Below are positions 31,984 through 40,542 of a DNA stretch of 54,151 nt, piece after piece. The stretch spans positions 1-54,151 of the forward strand of contig NZ_JAIZDA010000025.1 in the NCBI RefSeq assembly GCF_020404405.1. The letters are read 5' to 3'. The notes under the pieces are model-generated. The model was given only the letters and a program-made list of their open reading frames with translations. It did not search any database and had not been told where the DNA came from. Within the stretch, counting starts at the first letter, position 1; every line of letters begins with the position of its first letter. Source of the DNA: Novosphingobium sp. FKTRR1 (GTDB lineage Bacteria; Pseudomonadota; Alphaproteobacteria; Sphingomonadales; Sphingomonadaceae). A program made the position numbers and the translations under genes.

Positions 31984-33804
31984 TTGTCCGAAGAAAGCCC
32001 GCTCGACCAGTTCCGCTCCGTTCTTGCCGGCACCGCACGCGCGGTTGCCGACGAGGCGGAGATCGAGGTGGCGTGGACCGCCGATGCCCCCGGGCAAAGC
32101 GGCGGTTCGCTGCGCATCCCCATGCCGGGCCGGGCCTTGCCCGCCGCACAAGTGGCCGAGGCACGGGGCTTTGCCGATTCGATGGCGCTGCGGCTGCGGC
32201 TGCACGACGGCAGCCTGCACCAGCGCGGCGCCCCGGCTGAACCGGTCGCACGCGCGGTCTATGACGCGGTCGAGCAAGTCCGGTTCGAGGCGTTGGGCAC
32301 CGACGGCTATGCCGGGATGCGCGGCAACATCGGTGCGGTCACGCAATTGCGGCTGGCGTCTGATCCGATCATCCGCGCCGGGCGGGCCGAGGAAGTGCCA
32401 TTGGCAACCGCGCTGTCGCTGTTGTTGCGCGAACGGCTGACCGGCCAGCCGGTGCCCGAATCGGCGCGCACCGGCACCGATCTGATCCGTAGCTGGGTAG
32501 AAGCGCGCGCGGGCGATGACATGAAGGGTCTGGCCGAACGGCTGGGCGACCAGAAGGCGTTTCAGCAACTGGCGCTCGACATGCTGGGCCATCTCGAACT
32601 CGTCCAGACCGCCGACCCCGCCGACAACGAGCAGGACGAGGACGAGGGCGAGGAACAGCAGGACGACGGCGAGGAGCAGCCCGAATCGGCTGAGGACAAC
32701 CCCGACCAGCAGCCCAGCGAAGTTGCGGGCGACACGTCCGAGGGCGACGAGGACGGCGACGACGAGCGCGAAATCGAGCAGAGCGAGGACAGTGCCGACG
32801 CCGACATGGCCGACGAGGGCGAGGAGGGCATGCTGCCCACGCGTCCCAACCGGCAGTGGACCGACATTCCCGAGGGCTTTGATTACAAGGCTTATACCGA
32901 ACAGTTCGACGAGGTCATCGGCGCCACCGACTTGTGCGACGAGGACGAACTGACCCGGCTGCGCGCCTATCTCGACACGCAGTTGAAGGGGCTGCAGGGT
33001 GTGGTTACGCGGCTGGCCAACCGGCTGCAACGCCGCCTGATGGCGCAGCAGAACCGCAGTTGGGACTTCGATCAGGAAGAGGGCCTGCTCGACGCCGCGC
33101 GTCTAGCACGGGTGGTCATCTCGCCCGGCCATTCGCTGTCGTACAAGATCGAGCGCGACATCGAGTTCAAGGATACCGTCGTCACCCTGCTGATCGACAA
33201 TTCCGGGTCGATGCGCGGTCGGCCGATCTCGATCGCGGCAATCAGCGCCGACATTCTGGGCCGCACGCTGGAGCGCTGCGGGGTCAAGACCGAAGTGCTG
33301 GGCTTCACCACCCGCGCGTGGAAGGGCGGGCAGAGCCGCGAATCGTGGCTGGCGGGGGGCAAGCCCGCGCATCCCGGTCGCCTCAACGATTTGCGGCACA
33401 TCGTCTACAAGAAGGCCGACGAGCCGTGGCGCCGCGCGCGCCGCAACCTTGGCCTGATGATGCGCGAAGGGCTGCTCAAGGAAAACATCGACGGCGAGGC
33501 GCTGTTGTGGGCGCACAGCCGCCTGCTGGCGCGGCAAGAGGATCGCCGCATCCTGATGGTCATCTCCGACGGTGCGCCGGTCGACGATTCGACGCTGTCG
33601 GTCAACAACGCGGGCTATCTTGAACAGCATTTGCGCAAGGTGATCGACTGGATCGAAAAGCAGTCTCCGGTGCAGCTGGTCGCGGTGGGCATCGGCCATG
33701 ACGTGACGCGCTACTATCGCCGCGCGGTGACGATCATGGACGTGGAACAGCTTGGCGGCACGATGGTCGAACAACTCGCCGCATTGTTCGAGGATGAAGA
33801 TTGA
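31984..33804 (+). CDS. cobT: Cobaltochelatase subunit CobT
   Basis: The 606-residue protein is the VWA-type AAA+-partner subunit of the aerobic cobaltochelatase, which with CobS and CobN inserts cobalt into hydrogenobyrinic acid diamide. The N-terminal part matches CobT (RSVLAGTARAVA and AYDAVEQVRFEALG-like segments). A very acidic low-complexity linker occupies about residues 215-285, and the C-terminal VWA domain carries the MIDAS motif DNSGSMRG near residue 405. The start is a TTG at 31984 with only a weak ribosome site; no in-frame ATG lies nearby upstream. CobS is not in the window. The gene follows fsa by 24 bases. Confidence 0.93.
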   Translation: MSEESPLDQFRSVLAGTARAVADEAEIEVAWTADAPGQSGGSLRIPMPGRALPAAQVAEARGFADSMALRLRLHDGSLHQRGAPAEPVARAVYDAVEQVRFEALGTDGYAGMRGNIGAVTQLRLASDPIIRAGRAEEVPLATALSLLLRERLTGQPVPESARTGTDLIRSWVEARAGDDMKGLAERLGDQKAFQQLALDMLGHLELVQTADPADNEQDEDEGEEQQDDGEEQPESAEDNPDQQPSEVAGDTSEGDEDGDDEREIEQSEDSADADMADEGEEGMLPTRPNRQWTDIPEGFDYKAYTEQFDEVIGATDLCDEDELTRLRAYLDTQLKGLQGVVTRLANRLQRRLMAQQNRSWDFDQEEGLLDAARLARVVISPGHSLSYKIERDIEFKDTVVTLLIDNSGSMRGRPISIAAISADILGRTLERCGVKTEVLGFTTRAWKGGQSRESWLAGGKPAHPGRLNDLRHIVYKKADEPWRRARRNLGLMMREGLLKENIDGEALLWAHSRLLARQEDRRILMVISDGAPVDDSTLSVNNAGYLEQHLRKVIDWIEKQSPVQLVAVGIGHDVTRYYRRAVTIMDVEQLGGTMVEQLAALFEDED

Positions 33805-33856
33805 GGTCGGCGCTCCGCCCCTTGACCGGCGGAATTTAACCGGTCATTTAAAGTGG

Positions 33857-34543
33857 ATGACCGCACCCCACGCCCCCTCCGCCAGCGTCTCTGACGCCGT
33901 TCTAACCCGCCGTTCGATCCGCGCGTTCAAGTCCGATCCGGTGCCGCTCGATGTGCTGCGCCGGGTCATGGAAACGGCACGGTGGACCCCGTCGGGCTGC
34001 AATTTCCAGCCGTGGGAAGCCACCATCCTGACCGGCGAACCCTTGCGCGCGCTGCGCGACAAGATGCTGGTCACCCCGCCGCAGGATCCGCGCGAATACA
34101 GTTGGGACGATCCGCAGGTGATCCCCGAATGCATGAACCGTCTGCGCCAGGTTGGCGCCGCTATGTACGGTGCCATGGGCATCGGTCGGGGCGACAGCGA
34201 TGCGCGCAACGATTTCATGCGCAGCAACATCGAATCGTTCGGCGCACCGGCAGTGCTGCTGTGCTATTTCGATCGCCGCATGGGGCCGCCGCAGTGGTCG
34301 GACGTGGGCATGTGGTTGCAGACCATCATGCTGCTGCTGCGCGAGGAAGGGCTCGATAGCTGCCCGCAAGAGGCGCTTTCGCTCTATGCCAAGCTGATCA
34401 AGGATTTCCTGTCGGTTTCGGATGAAACGCACATCTTCTTCTGCGGCATCGCCATCGGCTATCGCGACGCTGACGCCCCGGTCAACGGGTTCGAACGCGA
34501 ACGCGTGGGACTTGACGGCAGCGTGAAGTTCGTCGGCTTCTGA
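33857..34543 (+). CDS. Nitroreductase family flavoprotein
   Basis: The 228-residue FMN enzyme has the family N-terminus LTRRSIRAFKSDPVPLDVL, WTPSGCNFQPWEATIL (FMN-contact region), GMWLQTIMLLLREEGLDSCPQE and a C-terminal FFCGIAIGYRDADAPVN. It probably reduces nitro- or quinone-like compounds with NAD(P)H; the physiological substrate is unknown. The ATG at 33857 is chosen because an upstream start at 33752 would run through the end of cobT. It lies 52 bases after cobT. Confidence 0.85.
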   Translation: MTAPHAPSASVSDAVLTRRSIRAFKSDPVPLDVLRRVMETARWTPSGCNFQPWEATILTGEPLRALRDKMLVTPPQDPREYSWDDPQVIPECMNRLRQVGAAMYGAMGIGRGDSDARNDFMRSNIESFGAPAVLLCYFDRRMGPPQWSDVGMWLQTIMLLLREEGLDSCPQEALSLYAKLIKDFLSVSDETHIFFCGIAIGYRDADAPVNGFERERVGLDGSVKFVGF

Positions 34544-34552
34544 TCCCGCAAC

Positions 34553-34575
34553 CCCTGCGCCGGGCCGGCGCAGGG
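34553..34575. terminator. Perfect GC hairpin between nitroreductase gene and cysS
   Basis: CCCTGCGCC (34553-34561) pairs perfectly with GGCGCAGGG (34567-34575) around GGGCC, eight bases after the nitroreductase stop. No T-run follows. It may end or pause transcription, or stabilise the 3' end. Confidence 0.45.
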
Positions 34576-34622
34576 CGGATCGCGGTTGACCGCGGCGGCT
34601 CGGGCAGGGCAAGGCACATGGC

Positions 34623-36089
34623 ATGACCGAGACGCCCTCTGCCACGCCGCTGACGCTTTATAACAGCCTGACCCGCTCGCTTGAGCCGTTCGTGCCGGTG
34701 CATTCCGGAGAGGCTCGGGTCTATTCGTGCGGGCCGACGGTCTACAACTACCCGCACATCGGCAACATGCGCGCCTACGTCTTTGCCGATGTGCTCGGGC
34801 GTACCCTCAGCTTCAAGGGCTACAAGCTCACCCACGTCATCAACATCACCGATGTCGGTCACCTGACCGACGACGCCGATGCGGGCGAGGACAAGATGGA
34901 GCGGATGGCGGCGGTGCAGAAGCAGTCGATCTGGGACATCGCCGAGCACTACAAGCAGGCGTACTGGGCCGATATCCGCGCGCTCAACATCCGTCAGCCC
35001 GCGCAGTGGACCATCGCCACCGACTACGTGCCGCAGATGGTCGCGTTCGCCCAAAGCATCGCCGAAAAGCACTGCTATGAGCTGGACAGCGGCCTCTATT
35101 TCGATGTTTCCACCGTGGCCGACTATGGCCGTCTGGCACGCGCCGCCACCGAAGAGGGCGAGGGTCGGATCGAACAGGTTGATGGCAAGCGTCATCAGGC
35201 CGACTTCGCCATCTGGCGCAAGACCCCGGCGGGCGAGACACGACAGATGGAATGGGACTCACCCTGGGGCCGGGGCGCGCCGGGCTGGCATCTCGAATGC
35301 TCGGTCATGTCGGGCGAAGTGCTGGGCTTCCCGTTCGACATCCACACCGGCGGCATCGACCACCGCGAAATCCACCACCCCAACGAGATCGCGCAGAATC
35401 AGGCACGCTGCTGCACCAACGGGCTCGACGTGGCGGAAAATTCCGGCGCGAAAGTGTGGATGCACAACAACTTTCTGGTCGAGCGCAGCGGCAAGATGAG
35501 CAAGTCCTCAGGCGAGTTCCTGCGGCTGCAACTGCTGATCGACAAGGGCTACCACCCGCTCGCCTACCGCCTGATGTGCCTGCAGGCGCATTATCGCAGC
35601 GAACTGGAGTTTTCGTGGGAGGGTCTGGGCGCCGCGCTGACCAGGCTGAAGCGGATGGTGATGGGCGTCGCACAAGTCCGCGAGCGAGCCGGAGAGGCAG
35701 AGGCAGTTCCGGGGCCGCGCTTCGGGCCGTTCCTTGACCGGTTCGAGGCCGCGATTTCGGACGACCTCAACACCGCCGTCGCACTGACCGTGTTCGACGA
35801 AGTGCTGGCGCTGAAGAAGGTTGATGCTGGCGAGAAGCTGGCTGCTCTTGCGCAGATGGACGCAGTCCTCGGACTTGGTCTGCTGACGCTTGATCGCGGC
35901 ACCTTGCGCCTGCGCCCCAAGGGCGTTGCCATCACCGAAGGTGAGATCGAGGCCACCCTTGCCGCGCGCAAGGAAGCCCGCGCCGCCAAGGACTTCGCCC
36001 GATCAGACGCGCTGCGCGACGAACTGGCCGCGCAAGGCGTCGAGGTGATGGACGGCGACCCGCTCGGCTGGGACTGGAAGCTGGGCTGA
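34623..36089 (+). CDS. cysS: Cysteinyl-tRNA synthetase
   Basis: The 488-residue class I aminoacyl-tRNA synthetase charges tRNA-Cys. It has zinc Cys36 in YSCGPTVYN, the HIGN signature at residues 45-48, HLECSVMSGEVLGFPFDIHTGG with HHPNE (zinc site), and KMSKSSGEFL near residue 291. Standard length and domain order, with a C-terminal KDFARSDALRDELAAQGVEV segment typical of bacterial CysRS. GGCAAGG lies about ten bases before the ATG. Divergence from neighbours is normal; stands as its own unit. Confidence 0.98.
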   Translation: MTETPSATPLTLYNSLTRSLEPFVPVHSGEARVYSCGPTVYNYPHIGNMRAYVFADVLGRTLSFKGYKLTHVINITDVGHLTDDADAGEDKMERMAAVQKQSIWDIAEHYKQAYWADIRALNIRQPAQWTIATDYVPQMVAFAQSIAEKHCYELDSGLYFDVSTVADYGRLARAATEEGEGRIEQVDGKRHQADFAIWRKTPAGETRQMEWDSPWGRGAPGWHLECSVMSGEVLGFPFDIHTGGIDHREIHHPNEIAQNQARCCTNGLDVAENSGAKVWMHNNFLVERSGKMSKSSGEFLRLQLLIDKGYHPLAYRLMCLQAHYRSELEFSWEGLGAALTRLKRMVMGVAQVRERAGEAEAVPGPRFGPFLDRFEAAISDDLNTAVALTVFDEVLALKKVDAGEKLAALAQMDAVLGLGLLTLDRGTLRLRPKGVAITEGEIEATLAARKEARAAKDFARSDALRDELAAQGVEVMDGDPLGWDWKLG

Positions 36090-36259
36090 TACGCCACAAC
36101 TGTCTCGTGACCAACGCCGCATGACAGGGAGCAGTGATCCCATCCCATTGCTCTCGACACGAGCGGTATGTGGCAGACTTGCGGCAAAATCCGTTTCATT
36201 TCGAAACTTTGGTGCGCTAGGGTTCCCCGACTAGCCAATGGGACGGGAGAGCCTTGCCG

Positions 36260-37198
36260 ATGACAGTCCTCGTGATGAATGCGATGGCCGCGCCGCTGGT
36301 CGAGGGGCGGTTGCCCCCGCAGATCGAGCCGCGCTTCTTTCGCTCGGTGCCCGAACTGCTGGAGCTTGCGCCCGAGGCCGAGATCGGCTGGTTCGATCTG
36401 CACCAGCCCGAAGGGATGCGGCAGGCGATCGAGCGCGCGACGAAGCTGCGCTGGCTCAACTCGATCTATGCCGGGGTCGATTTCTTTCCCCTGCCGTTGC
36501 TGCGCGAACGCGGTGTGGTGCTGACGAACGGCGCGGGGATCAACGCGATTACCATCGCCGAATACGTGGTGATGGGTATGCTCACCATCGCCAAGGGGTA
36601 TCGCGATGTGGTGCGCGCGCAGGACCGGCACGAATGGCTGCTTGATTCGCCGGGGAAGGTGGAACTGGCCGGCAGCCGCGCATTGATCCTGGGTTATGGC
36701 GAGATCGGCCAGCGGGTCGATCGCATGTTGCAGGGCTTTGATGTCGAGGTGGTGAAAGTACGCCGCAGCCCCGGCGAGGGGACGTTGACCTCCGATCAAT
36801 GGCGCGCGCGGCTGGGCGAATTCGACTGGGTGATTCTGGCCGTGCCCGCCACGCCCGAAACCGACGGGATGATCGGTGCGGCCGAGATCGCGGCGATGAA
36901 GCCATCGGCCGTGCTGGTCAACGTGGCGCGGGGCCGCGTGGTCGATCAGCCCGCGCTGGTCGCCGCCTTGCAGGAACGGCAAATCGGCGGTGCGTTTCTG
37001 GATGTGTGCACGCCCGAGCCATTGCCCGCCGATGACGTGCTGTGGACCTTGCCCAATGCGCACGTGACGATGCATCTGTCTGGCCGCGCGCAGGACAAGA
37101 TGTTCGCCCGCTCCACCGCCCGCTTCCTCGACAACATCGGCCGCTTTGTCCGGGGTGAGCCGCTGTCGCCGCAAGTGGACCTGACGCTGGGGTATTGA
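36260..37198 (+). CDS. D-2-hydroxyacid dehydrogenase, NAD-binding
   Basis: The 312-residue protein has the Rossmann motif ALILGYGEIGQRVDRML (about residues 134-150). NVARGRVVDQPALVAAL carries the catalytic Arg, DVCTPEPLP the catalytic Glu, and MHLSG the His in place of the usual PHxAG. It reduces or oxidises a 2-keto/2-hydroxy acid; the substrate is unclear. Two starts are possible: a TTG at 36254 and the ATG at 36260, both after GGGAGAG; the ATG is preferred. The 170-base gap after cysS holds an inverted repeat GTTTCATTTCGAAAC-like (36191-36205) and no other gene. Confidence 0.85.
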   Translation: MTVLVMNAMAAPLVEGRLPPQIEPRFFRSVPELLELAPEAEIGWFDLHQPEGMRQAIERATKLRWLNSIYAGVDFFPLPLLRERGVVLTNGAGINAITIAEYVVMGMLTIAKGYRDVVRAQDRHEWLLDSPGKVELAGSRALILGYGEIGQRVDRMLQGFDVEVVKVRRSPGEGTLTSDQWRARLGEFDWVILAVPATPETDGMIGAAEIAAMKPSAVLVNVARGRVVDQPALVAALQERQIGGAFLDVCTPEPLPADDVLWTLPNAHVTMHLSGRAQDKMFARSTARFLDNIGRFVRGEPLSPQVDLTLGY

Positions 37199-37204
37199 GC
37201 ACGC

Positions 37205-37636
37205 TCAATTGTCCTCCAGCAGCAGGATTTCCAGTTCCACTTCCATGTGCGGGCAGGGCAGCAGCATCTGATCGGCGCGGACGACCACCGCATCGGCCAC
37301 CAGCAGGCCGGGCAGGGTAAACTCGTGTTCGGGAACTTGCGCGATCAGGTGTTCGGCGCCGTCGCAAGCCTCCCACCCGTGGAAGCGCAGCACGAATGTC
37401 TGGCGCGAACCGTGGAAGGTGACGCTGGCCCACGGGCGTTCGGCATGGCTCACCAGCACGACCTCGCGCCCGGCCAGTTCCAGAACCGCGCGCAGCAACC
37501 GCTCGCCCGACGTAGCGCGGACCTTGCGCATGGTCTTGCGCGGCGTGTTGCGAGCGTCTGGCAGGCGGGCGTTCGCATCCTCTGGCGAAGGCTGCGGCAA
37601 CGACTTGGTTTCGAAGAAGCGATGATCAAGCCACAT
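37205..37636 (-). CDS. Conserved hypothetical protein
   Basis: The 143-residue soluble protein begins MWLDHRFFETKSLPQPS. It has a basic central segment (NTPRKTMRKVRATSGERLLRAV), ASVTFHGSRQTFVLRFHGWEA, and a beta-strand-rich C-terminus MLLPCPHMEVELEILLLEDN. I recognise no catalytic motif. GGAG nine bases before the ATG and a clean open frame support it as a gene. It ends six bases from the convergent hydroxyacid dehydrogenase gene. Function unknown. Confidence 0.75.
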   Translation of the reverse strand: MWLDHRFFETKSLPQPSPEDANARLPDARNTPRKTMRKVRATSGERLLRAVLELAGREVVLVSHAERPWASVTFHGSRQTFVLRFHGWEACDGAEHLIAQVPEHEFTLPGLLVADAVVVRADQMLLPCPHMEVELEILLLEDN

Positions 37637-37808
37637 CGGAGGTTTCTCCCAGATTGTTCATGAAATGTTCTGAGTATAAAGTCAGTGAAAGATGCAGGCC
37701 GCTCGCCATCGGCCAGCCTAGGCGAGGCGAAGGCGTTCAGGTGGAGTTTGGCCGGCGGAGTTTGCCCTGATGGAGCGTGCAAAAAGTTTTGATGTTGCCA
37801 GCCAAAGT

Positions 37809-37885
37809 GGATTTTTCCTTCGACTCAATTTCGATGTGAAGGGTATTGACGGAAAAATCCTACGAGTCTAGGAAAAGTCCTTCGA
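37809..37885 (+). promoter_or_regulatory. Three phased 15-base boxes and promoter upstream of the S24 repressor gene
   Basis: Three direct copies of GGA(A/T)nTCCTWCGA lie at 37809-37823 (GGATTTTTCCTTCGA), 37851-37865 (GGAAAAATCCTACGA) and 37871-37885 (GGAAAAGTCCTTCGA). Their starts are 42 and 20 bases apart, near 4 and 2 helical turns. A candidate -35 TTGACG (37846-37851) with a 17-base gap to TAGGAA (37869-37874) is overlapped by boxes 2 and 3. This is the arrangement expected of cooperative autorepression. The boxes do not resemble the known alphaproteobacterial LexA sites GTTC-N7-GTTC. The rest of the 273-base gap (37637-37909) is AT-richer than its surroundings and holds no gene. Confidence 0.6.
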
Positions 37886-37909
37886 TTTTGGTGCAAGGAT
37901 TTGGCAAGA

Positions 37910-38617
37910 ATGGCCCACAATGCTGCGCAAGGCGGTGACGATGGCGGGCGTGAACGACTGGTGGAGTTGGCCAGCGCACGCGGCGTCAGCCTGTCGGCGC
38001 TGTCGGCGCTGATCGGGCGCAATGCCAGCTACCTCCAGCAATTCGTGCATAGGGGCAGCCCGCGCAAGCTTGAGGAAACCGACCGCAGGACGCTCGCAGA
38101 GTTTCTCGGCGTCGATGAAGTGGAGCTCGGCGGCCCGGCGCGCGATACGGTCTTTGTCGCGCCGATCGCTGCCGGACGCGGCGCGGGCCTGCCCCAGACA
38201 GTGACCAAGGCGGTGAAATGGATCGACATTCCGCGGCTGGCCCTGGGCGCGTCGGCCGGGCCGGGCGCGCTGCCGGTGCAGGAAATTCCCTCCGGCACAC
38301 TACGCTTTTCCTATGGCTGGTTGCGGCAGCAAGGGCTTGATGCGCGCGCACTGACGGTGATCGAGGTCGAGGGCGATTCAATGGAGCCGACCTTGCGCGA
38401 TGGCGACGAAATCCTTGTCGACCGCACACCCCGCCCCTTGCGCGCCGGAGTCCACGTGGTCCGGTTGGATGACGTGCTGCTGGTCAAGCGGCTGGAGCGC
38501 GGCCGCGCTGGCTCGGTCCGCGTGATCAGCGACAACCCCGCCTACCCCAGCACGGAGCGCGCCGGAGCAGAAGTCGAAGTGATCGGCCGCGTGGTATGGA
38601 AGGGCGGGCGGGTTTAA
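37910..38617 (+). CDS. LexA-like S24 family repressor/peptidase
   Basis: The 235-residue protein has an N-terminal helix-turn-helix (LVELASARGVSLSALSALIGRNASYLQQFVH pieces) of the phage-repressor type. Its C-terminal S24 peptidase domain has the nucleophile Ser in VEGDSMEPTLRDGDEILVD and the general-base Lys in DDVLLVKRLERG. Such proteins cleave themselves in response to RecA filaments, or act as simple repressors. It is not LexA itself, as its HTH is of a different type. The ATG at 37910 has AAGGA ten bases upstream. Three phased boxes lie immediately upstream. Confidence 0.88.
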   Translation: MAHNAAQGGDDGGRERLVELASARGVSLSALSALIGRNASYLQQFVHRGSPRKLEETDRRTLAEFLGVDEVELGGPARDTVFVAPIAAGRGAGLPQTVTKAVKWIDIPRLALGASAGPGALPVQEIPSGTLRFSYGWLRQQGLDARALTVIEVEGDSMEPTLRDGDEILVDRTPRPLRAGVHVVRLDDVLLVKRLERGRAGSVRVISDNPAYPSTERAGAEVEVIGRVVWKGGRV

Positions 38618-38627
38618 GGCCGGGCCG

Positions 38628-39068
38628 TCAGGGTCGAACGGTCAGAATCGCCTCTGCCGCGCGGCCGTTGACCACGTCGCCAATGGCGGGTCCAAACTCG
38701 GCCAGATCATTGTAGGTAACCAGAAAGCTAACGGTCGTTGCCTTTTTCAGGTCTTGTTCCGACCCTTCCTGGATAGCGGCCTCAAGATGGATCGATGCCC
38801 GGATGGCGCCACGCGTGTTGTGAGGTTCGAACGTAACTTTCACCAATTCCTGAGGCGGTATTTCAGAGTTGCCCCCGCGACCTCCTGAAATGGAATGCGG
38901 CATTGCGGCAGATAGTGGATATGCCGTGATTGCCTGAGCGAAATCCAGCAATTCAAGTTTACTGAACCATGCACTGCCAACCCCGGCAAAGCCGTCCGCT
39001 GACACAGTTACGGTCAGTTCGCCATCCCATTCGTCGTCAGCCAGGTAGCTGATGGTGATTCTAGTCAT
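38628..39068 (-). CDS. Hypothetical protein, lower-GC
   Basis: The 146-residue soluble protein begins MTRITISYLADDEWDGELTV (here the conserved-looking pieces are YLADDEWDGELTVTV and FSKLELLDFAQAI) and ends FGPAIGDVVNGRAAEAILTV. It is acidic, beta-strand rich and has no signal or membrane segment. Coding composition is visibly less GC-rich than neighbours. No ribosome site is evident before the ATG. Function unknown; the small, acidic, solo, compositionally distinct character would fit an immunity-type accessory protein, but no toxin partner is present. Confidence 0.6.
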   Translation of the reverse strand: MTRITISYLADDEWDGELTVTVSADGFAGVGSAWFSKLELLDFAQAITAYPLSAAMPHSISGGRGGNSEIPPQELVKVTFEPHNTRGAIRASIHLEAAIQEGSEQDLKKATTVSFLVTYNDLAEFGPAIGDVVNGRAAEAILTVRP

Positions 39069-39175
39069 TGTGCGACGTTATGCATCTTTCGCTTGCTCCG
39101 CTAATGGAGGAAGCTCCGTTTGGTTGCGCTTTTCGCCCCCTTGCCAACCGCCCGCAGCGCCGCCATTTCTGGGGC

Positions 39176-39865
39176 ATGAGCGAAACTCCTGAAGCGTCCG
39201 CACCCCAGCCTGCCTTGCCGCCGTTTCAGGTGGCGATCATTCCCGTGACGCCGCTTGAACAGAACTGCACGCTGGTGTGGTGCACCAAGACCATGCGGGG
39301 CGCGTTCATCGATGCGGGTGGCGATCTGGCCAAGCTGCGGCGCGCGGTTGAAAAGACCGGGGTGACCATCGAGAAGCTGCTGGTGACGCACGGCCACATC
39401 GACCACTGCGGCTCGACCGGCATCTTCGCGCGCGAATTGGGCGTCCCGATCGAGGGGCCGGAGGAGGCCGACCGCTACTGGATCGCCAAGCTGGACGAAG
39501 ATGGCCGCCGCTGGGGCATCGACGGCGAGGTGTTCGAGCCGACCCGCTGGCTGCACGATGGCGACAAGGTCACCGTCGGTGAGGTCGAACTGGACGTGAT
39601 CCACTGCCCGGGGCACACGCCGGGGCACGTGGTATTCCACCATGCGCCGACACGGATCGCCATCGTCGGTGACGTGCTGTTCCAGGGATCGATCGGGCGC
39701 ACCGACTTTCCGCTGGGCAATCATCAGGATCTGATCGATTCGATCACGCAGAAGCTGTGGCCGCTGGGCAACGACGTGACCTTCGTGCCCGGCCACGGTC
39801 CGATCAGCACGTTCGGCAAGGAACGGCAGACCAACAGCTACGTCAGCGACTATATGCTGTCATGA
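39176..39865 (+). CDS. Metallo-beta-lactamase-fold hydrolase (glyoxalase II-like)
   Basis: The 229-residue protein has the metal motif VTHGHIDHCG (THxHxDH), then HCPGHTPGHVVFH, IVGDVLFQGSIGRTDFPLGN and FVPGHGPISTFGKER, the complete set of ligands of the glyoxalase II-like branch (YcbL type). It probably hydrolyses a thioester such as S-lactoylglutathione; substrate inferred from family only. The ATG at 39176 gives normal family length; an upstream frame from 39068 adds 36 unrelated residues. It converges on the MAPEG gene. Confidence 0.85.
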   Translation: MSETPEASAPQPALPPFQVAIIPVTPLEQNCTLVWCTKTMRGAFIDAGGDLAKLRRAVEKTGVTIEKLLVTHGHIDHCGSTGIFARELGVPIEGPEEADRYWIAKLDEDGRRWGIDGEVFEPTRWLHDGDKVTVGEVELDVIHCPGHTPGHVVFHHAPTRIAIVGDVLFQGSIGRTDFPLGNHQDLIDSITQKLWPLGNDVTFVPGHGPISTFGKERQTNSYVSDYMLS

Positions 39866-39870
39866 CCGAA

Positions 39871-39906
39871 AAGGGGGATGCCGGGCCACCGGCGCGGCAC
39901 CCCCGA
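39871..39906. terminator. Bidirectional terminator between MBL and MAPEG genes
   Basis: A long GC stem pairs GGGGGATGCC with GGCACCCCC (39873-39904) in the 55-base gap between convergent stops. On the minus strand it is followed by TTTT, making it a good terminator for the MAPEG gene. On the plus strand GATTT follows. Confidence 0.65.
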
Positions 39907-39920
39907 TTTGGCATCAGGGA

Positions 39921-40310
39921 TCAGGCGTCGAGCGCGATCGATACCGCCCAAACGCCAAGGCCCAGCAGGGTAAGCATCGTGATCAGCGTGCCGGCCATCC
40001 GACCTTTGCCGAACACGCCGCCGTCCATGCCGACACCGTGCGCCACGCGCCCCAGCATATAGAGCCCGGCGACACCCGCCAGAATCAGGCTGCTGCCGCG
40101 CGCCAGTTCGATTGCGGCGAGCAGCACGAGGATGAACGGCGTATTCTCGACAAAGTTTGCCTGCGCGCGCATGCGCCGAACCAGATCTTCGTCGCCGCCA
40201 TCGCCGACGGAAATCTTCTTGGCGGTGCGGACCATGCCGATTCGGATGCAAAGCCAGATGTTGAGCAGGGCGGCGGCGCCTGCGCTTGACAGTGTAACGG
40301 GCAGTATCAT
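39921..40310 (-). CDS. MAPEG family membrane protein
   Basis: The 129-residue protein has about four hydrophobic segments and the MAPEG signature RMRAQANFVENTPFILVLLA, close to the RxxxAxxNxxEN(x)P motif of this family. NIWLCIRIG and ARGSSLILAGVAGLYMLGRVAHG match as well. Eukaryotic relatives are glutathione S-transferases or synthases of eicosanoids; bacterial members are mostly uncharacterised. The ATG at 40310 has GGGAGAG nine bases upstream. Confidence 0.82.
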   Translation of the reverse strand: MILPVTLSSAGAAALLNIWLCIRIGMVRTAKKISVGDGGDEDLVRRMRAQANFVENTPFILVLLAAIELARGSSLILAGVAGLYMLGRVAHGVGMDGGVFGKGRMAGTLITMLTLLGLGVWAVSIALDA

Positions 40311-40542
40311 TGTTTTGTCTCTCCCAAGTCCCGAGACAGGACTAGCGCGGCTGCGCTTGCAAATCATCCGGAAATCCGTATAGGCGCGCCTTCGCTCGCG
40401 ATTGGCGGCTCTCCGACTCCCTGCTCTTGCGTCATGCGCCGTTTCGGCAGTGCGTGAATATCCAAGGGTTGTGCGACGGGGTGCTTTTGCCTATCGCGCC
40501 CGTGAACGAACGTTATAGTCAAGATCAGGAACAGGTGCCGAG

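Noticed and set aside
31240..33030. Long minus-strand open frame of 596 codons
   Set aside because: Antisense to fsa and cobT, which are well identified.
37846..37874. Strong housekeeping promoter for the S24 repressor
   Set aside because: The -35 is good but TAGGAA is a weak -10, so it is kept only as part of the operator entry, not as a separate promoter.
37809..37885. LexA SOS box before the S24 repressor gene
   Set aside because: No GTTC-N7-GTTC or GAAC-N7-GTTC pattern; the repeated box is different.
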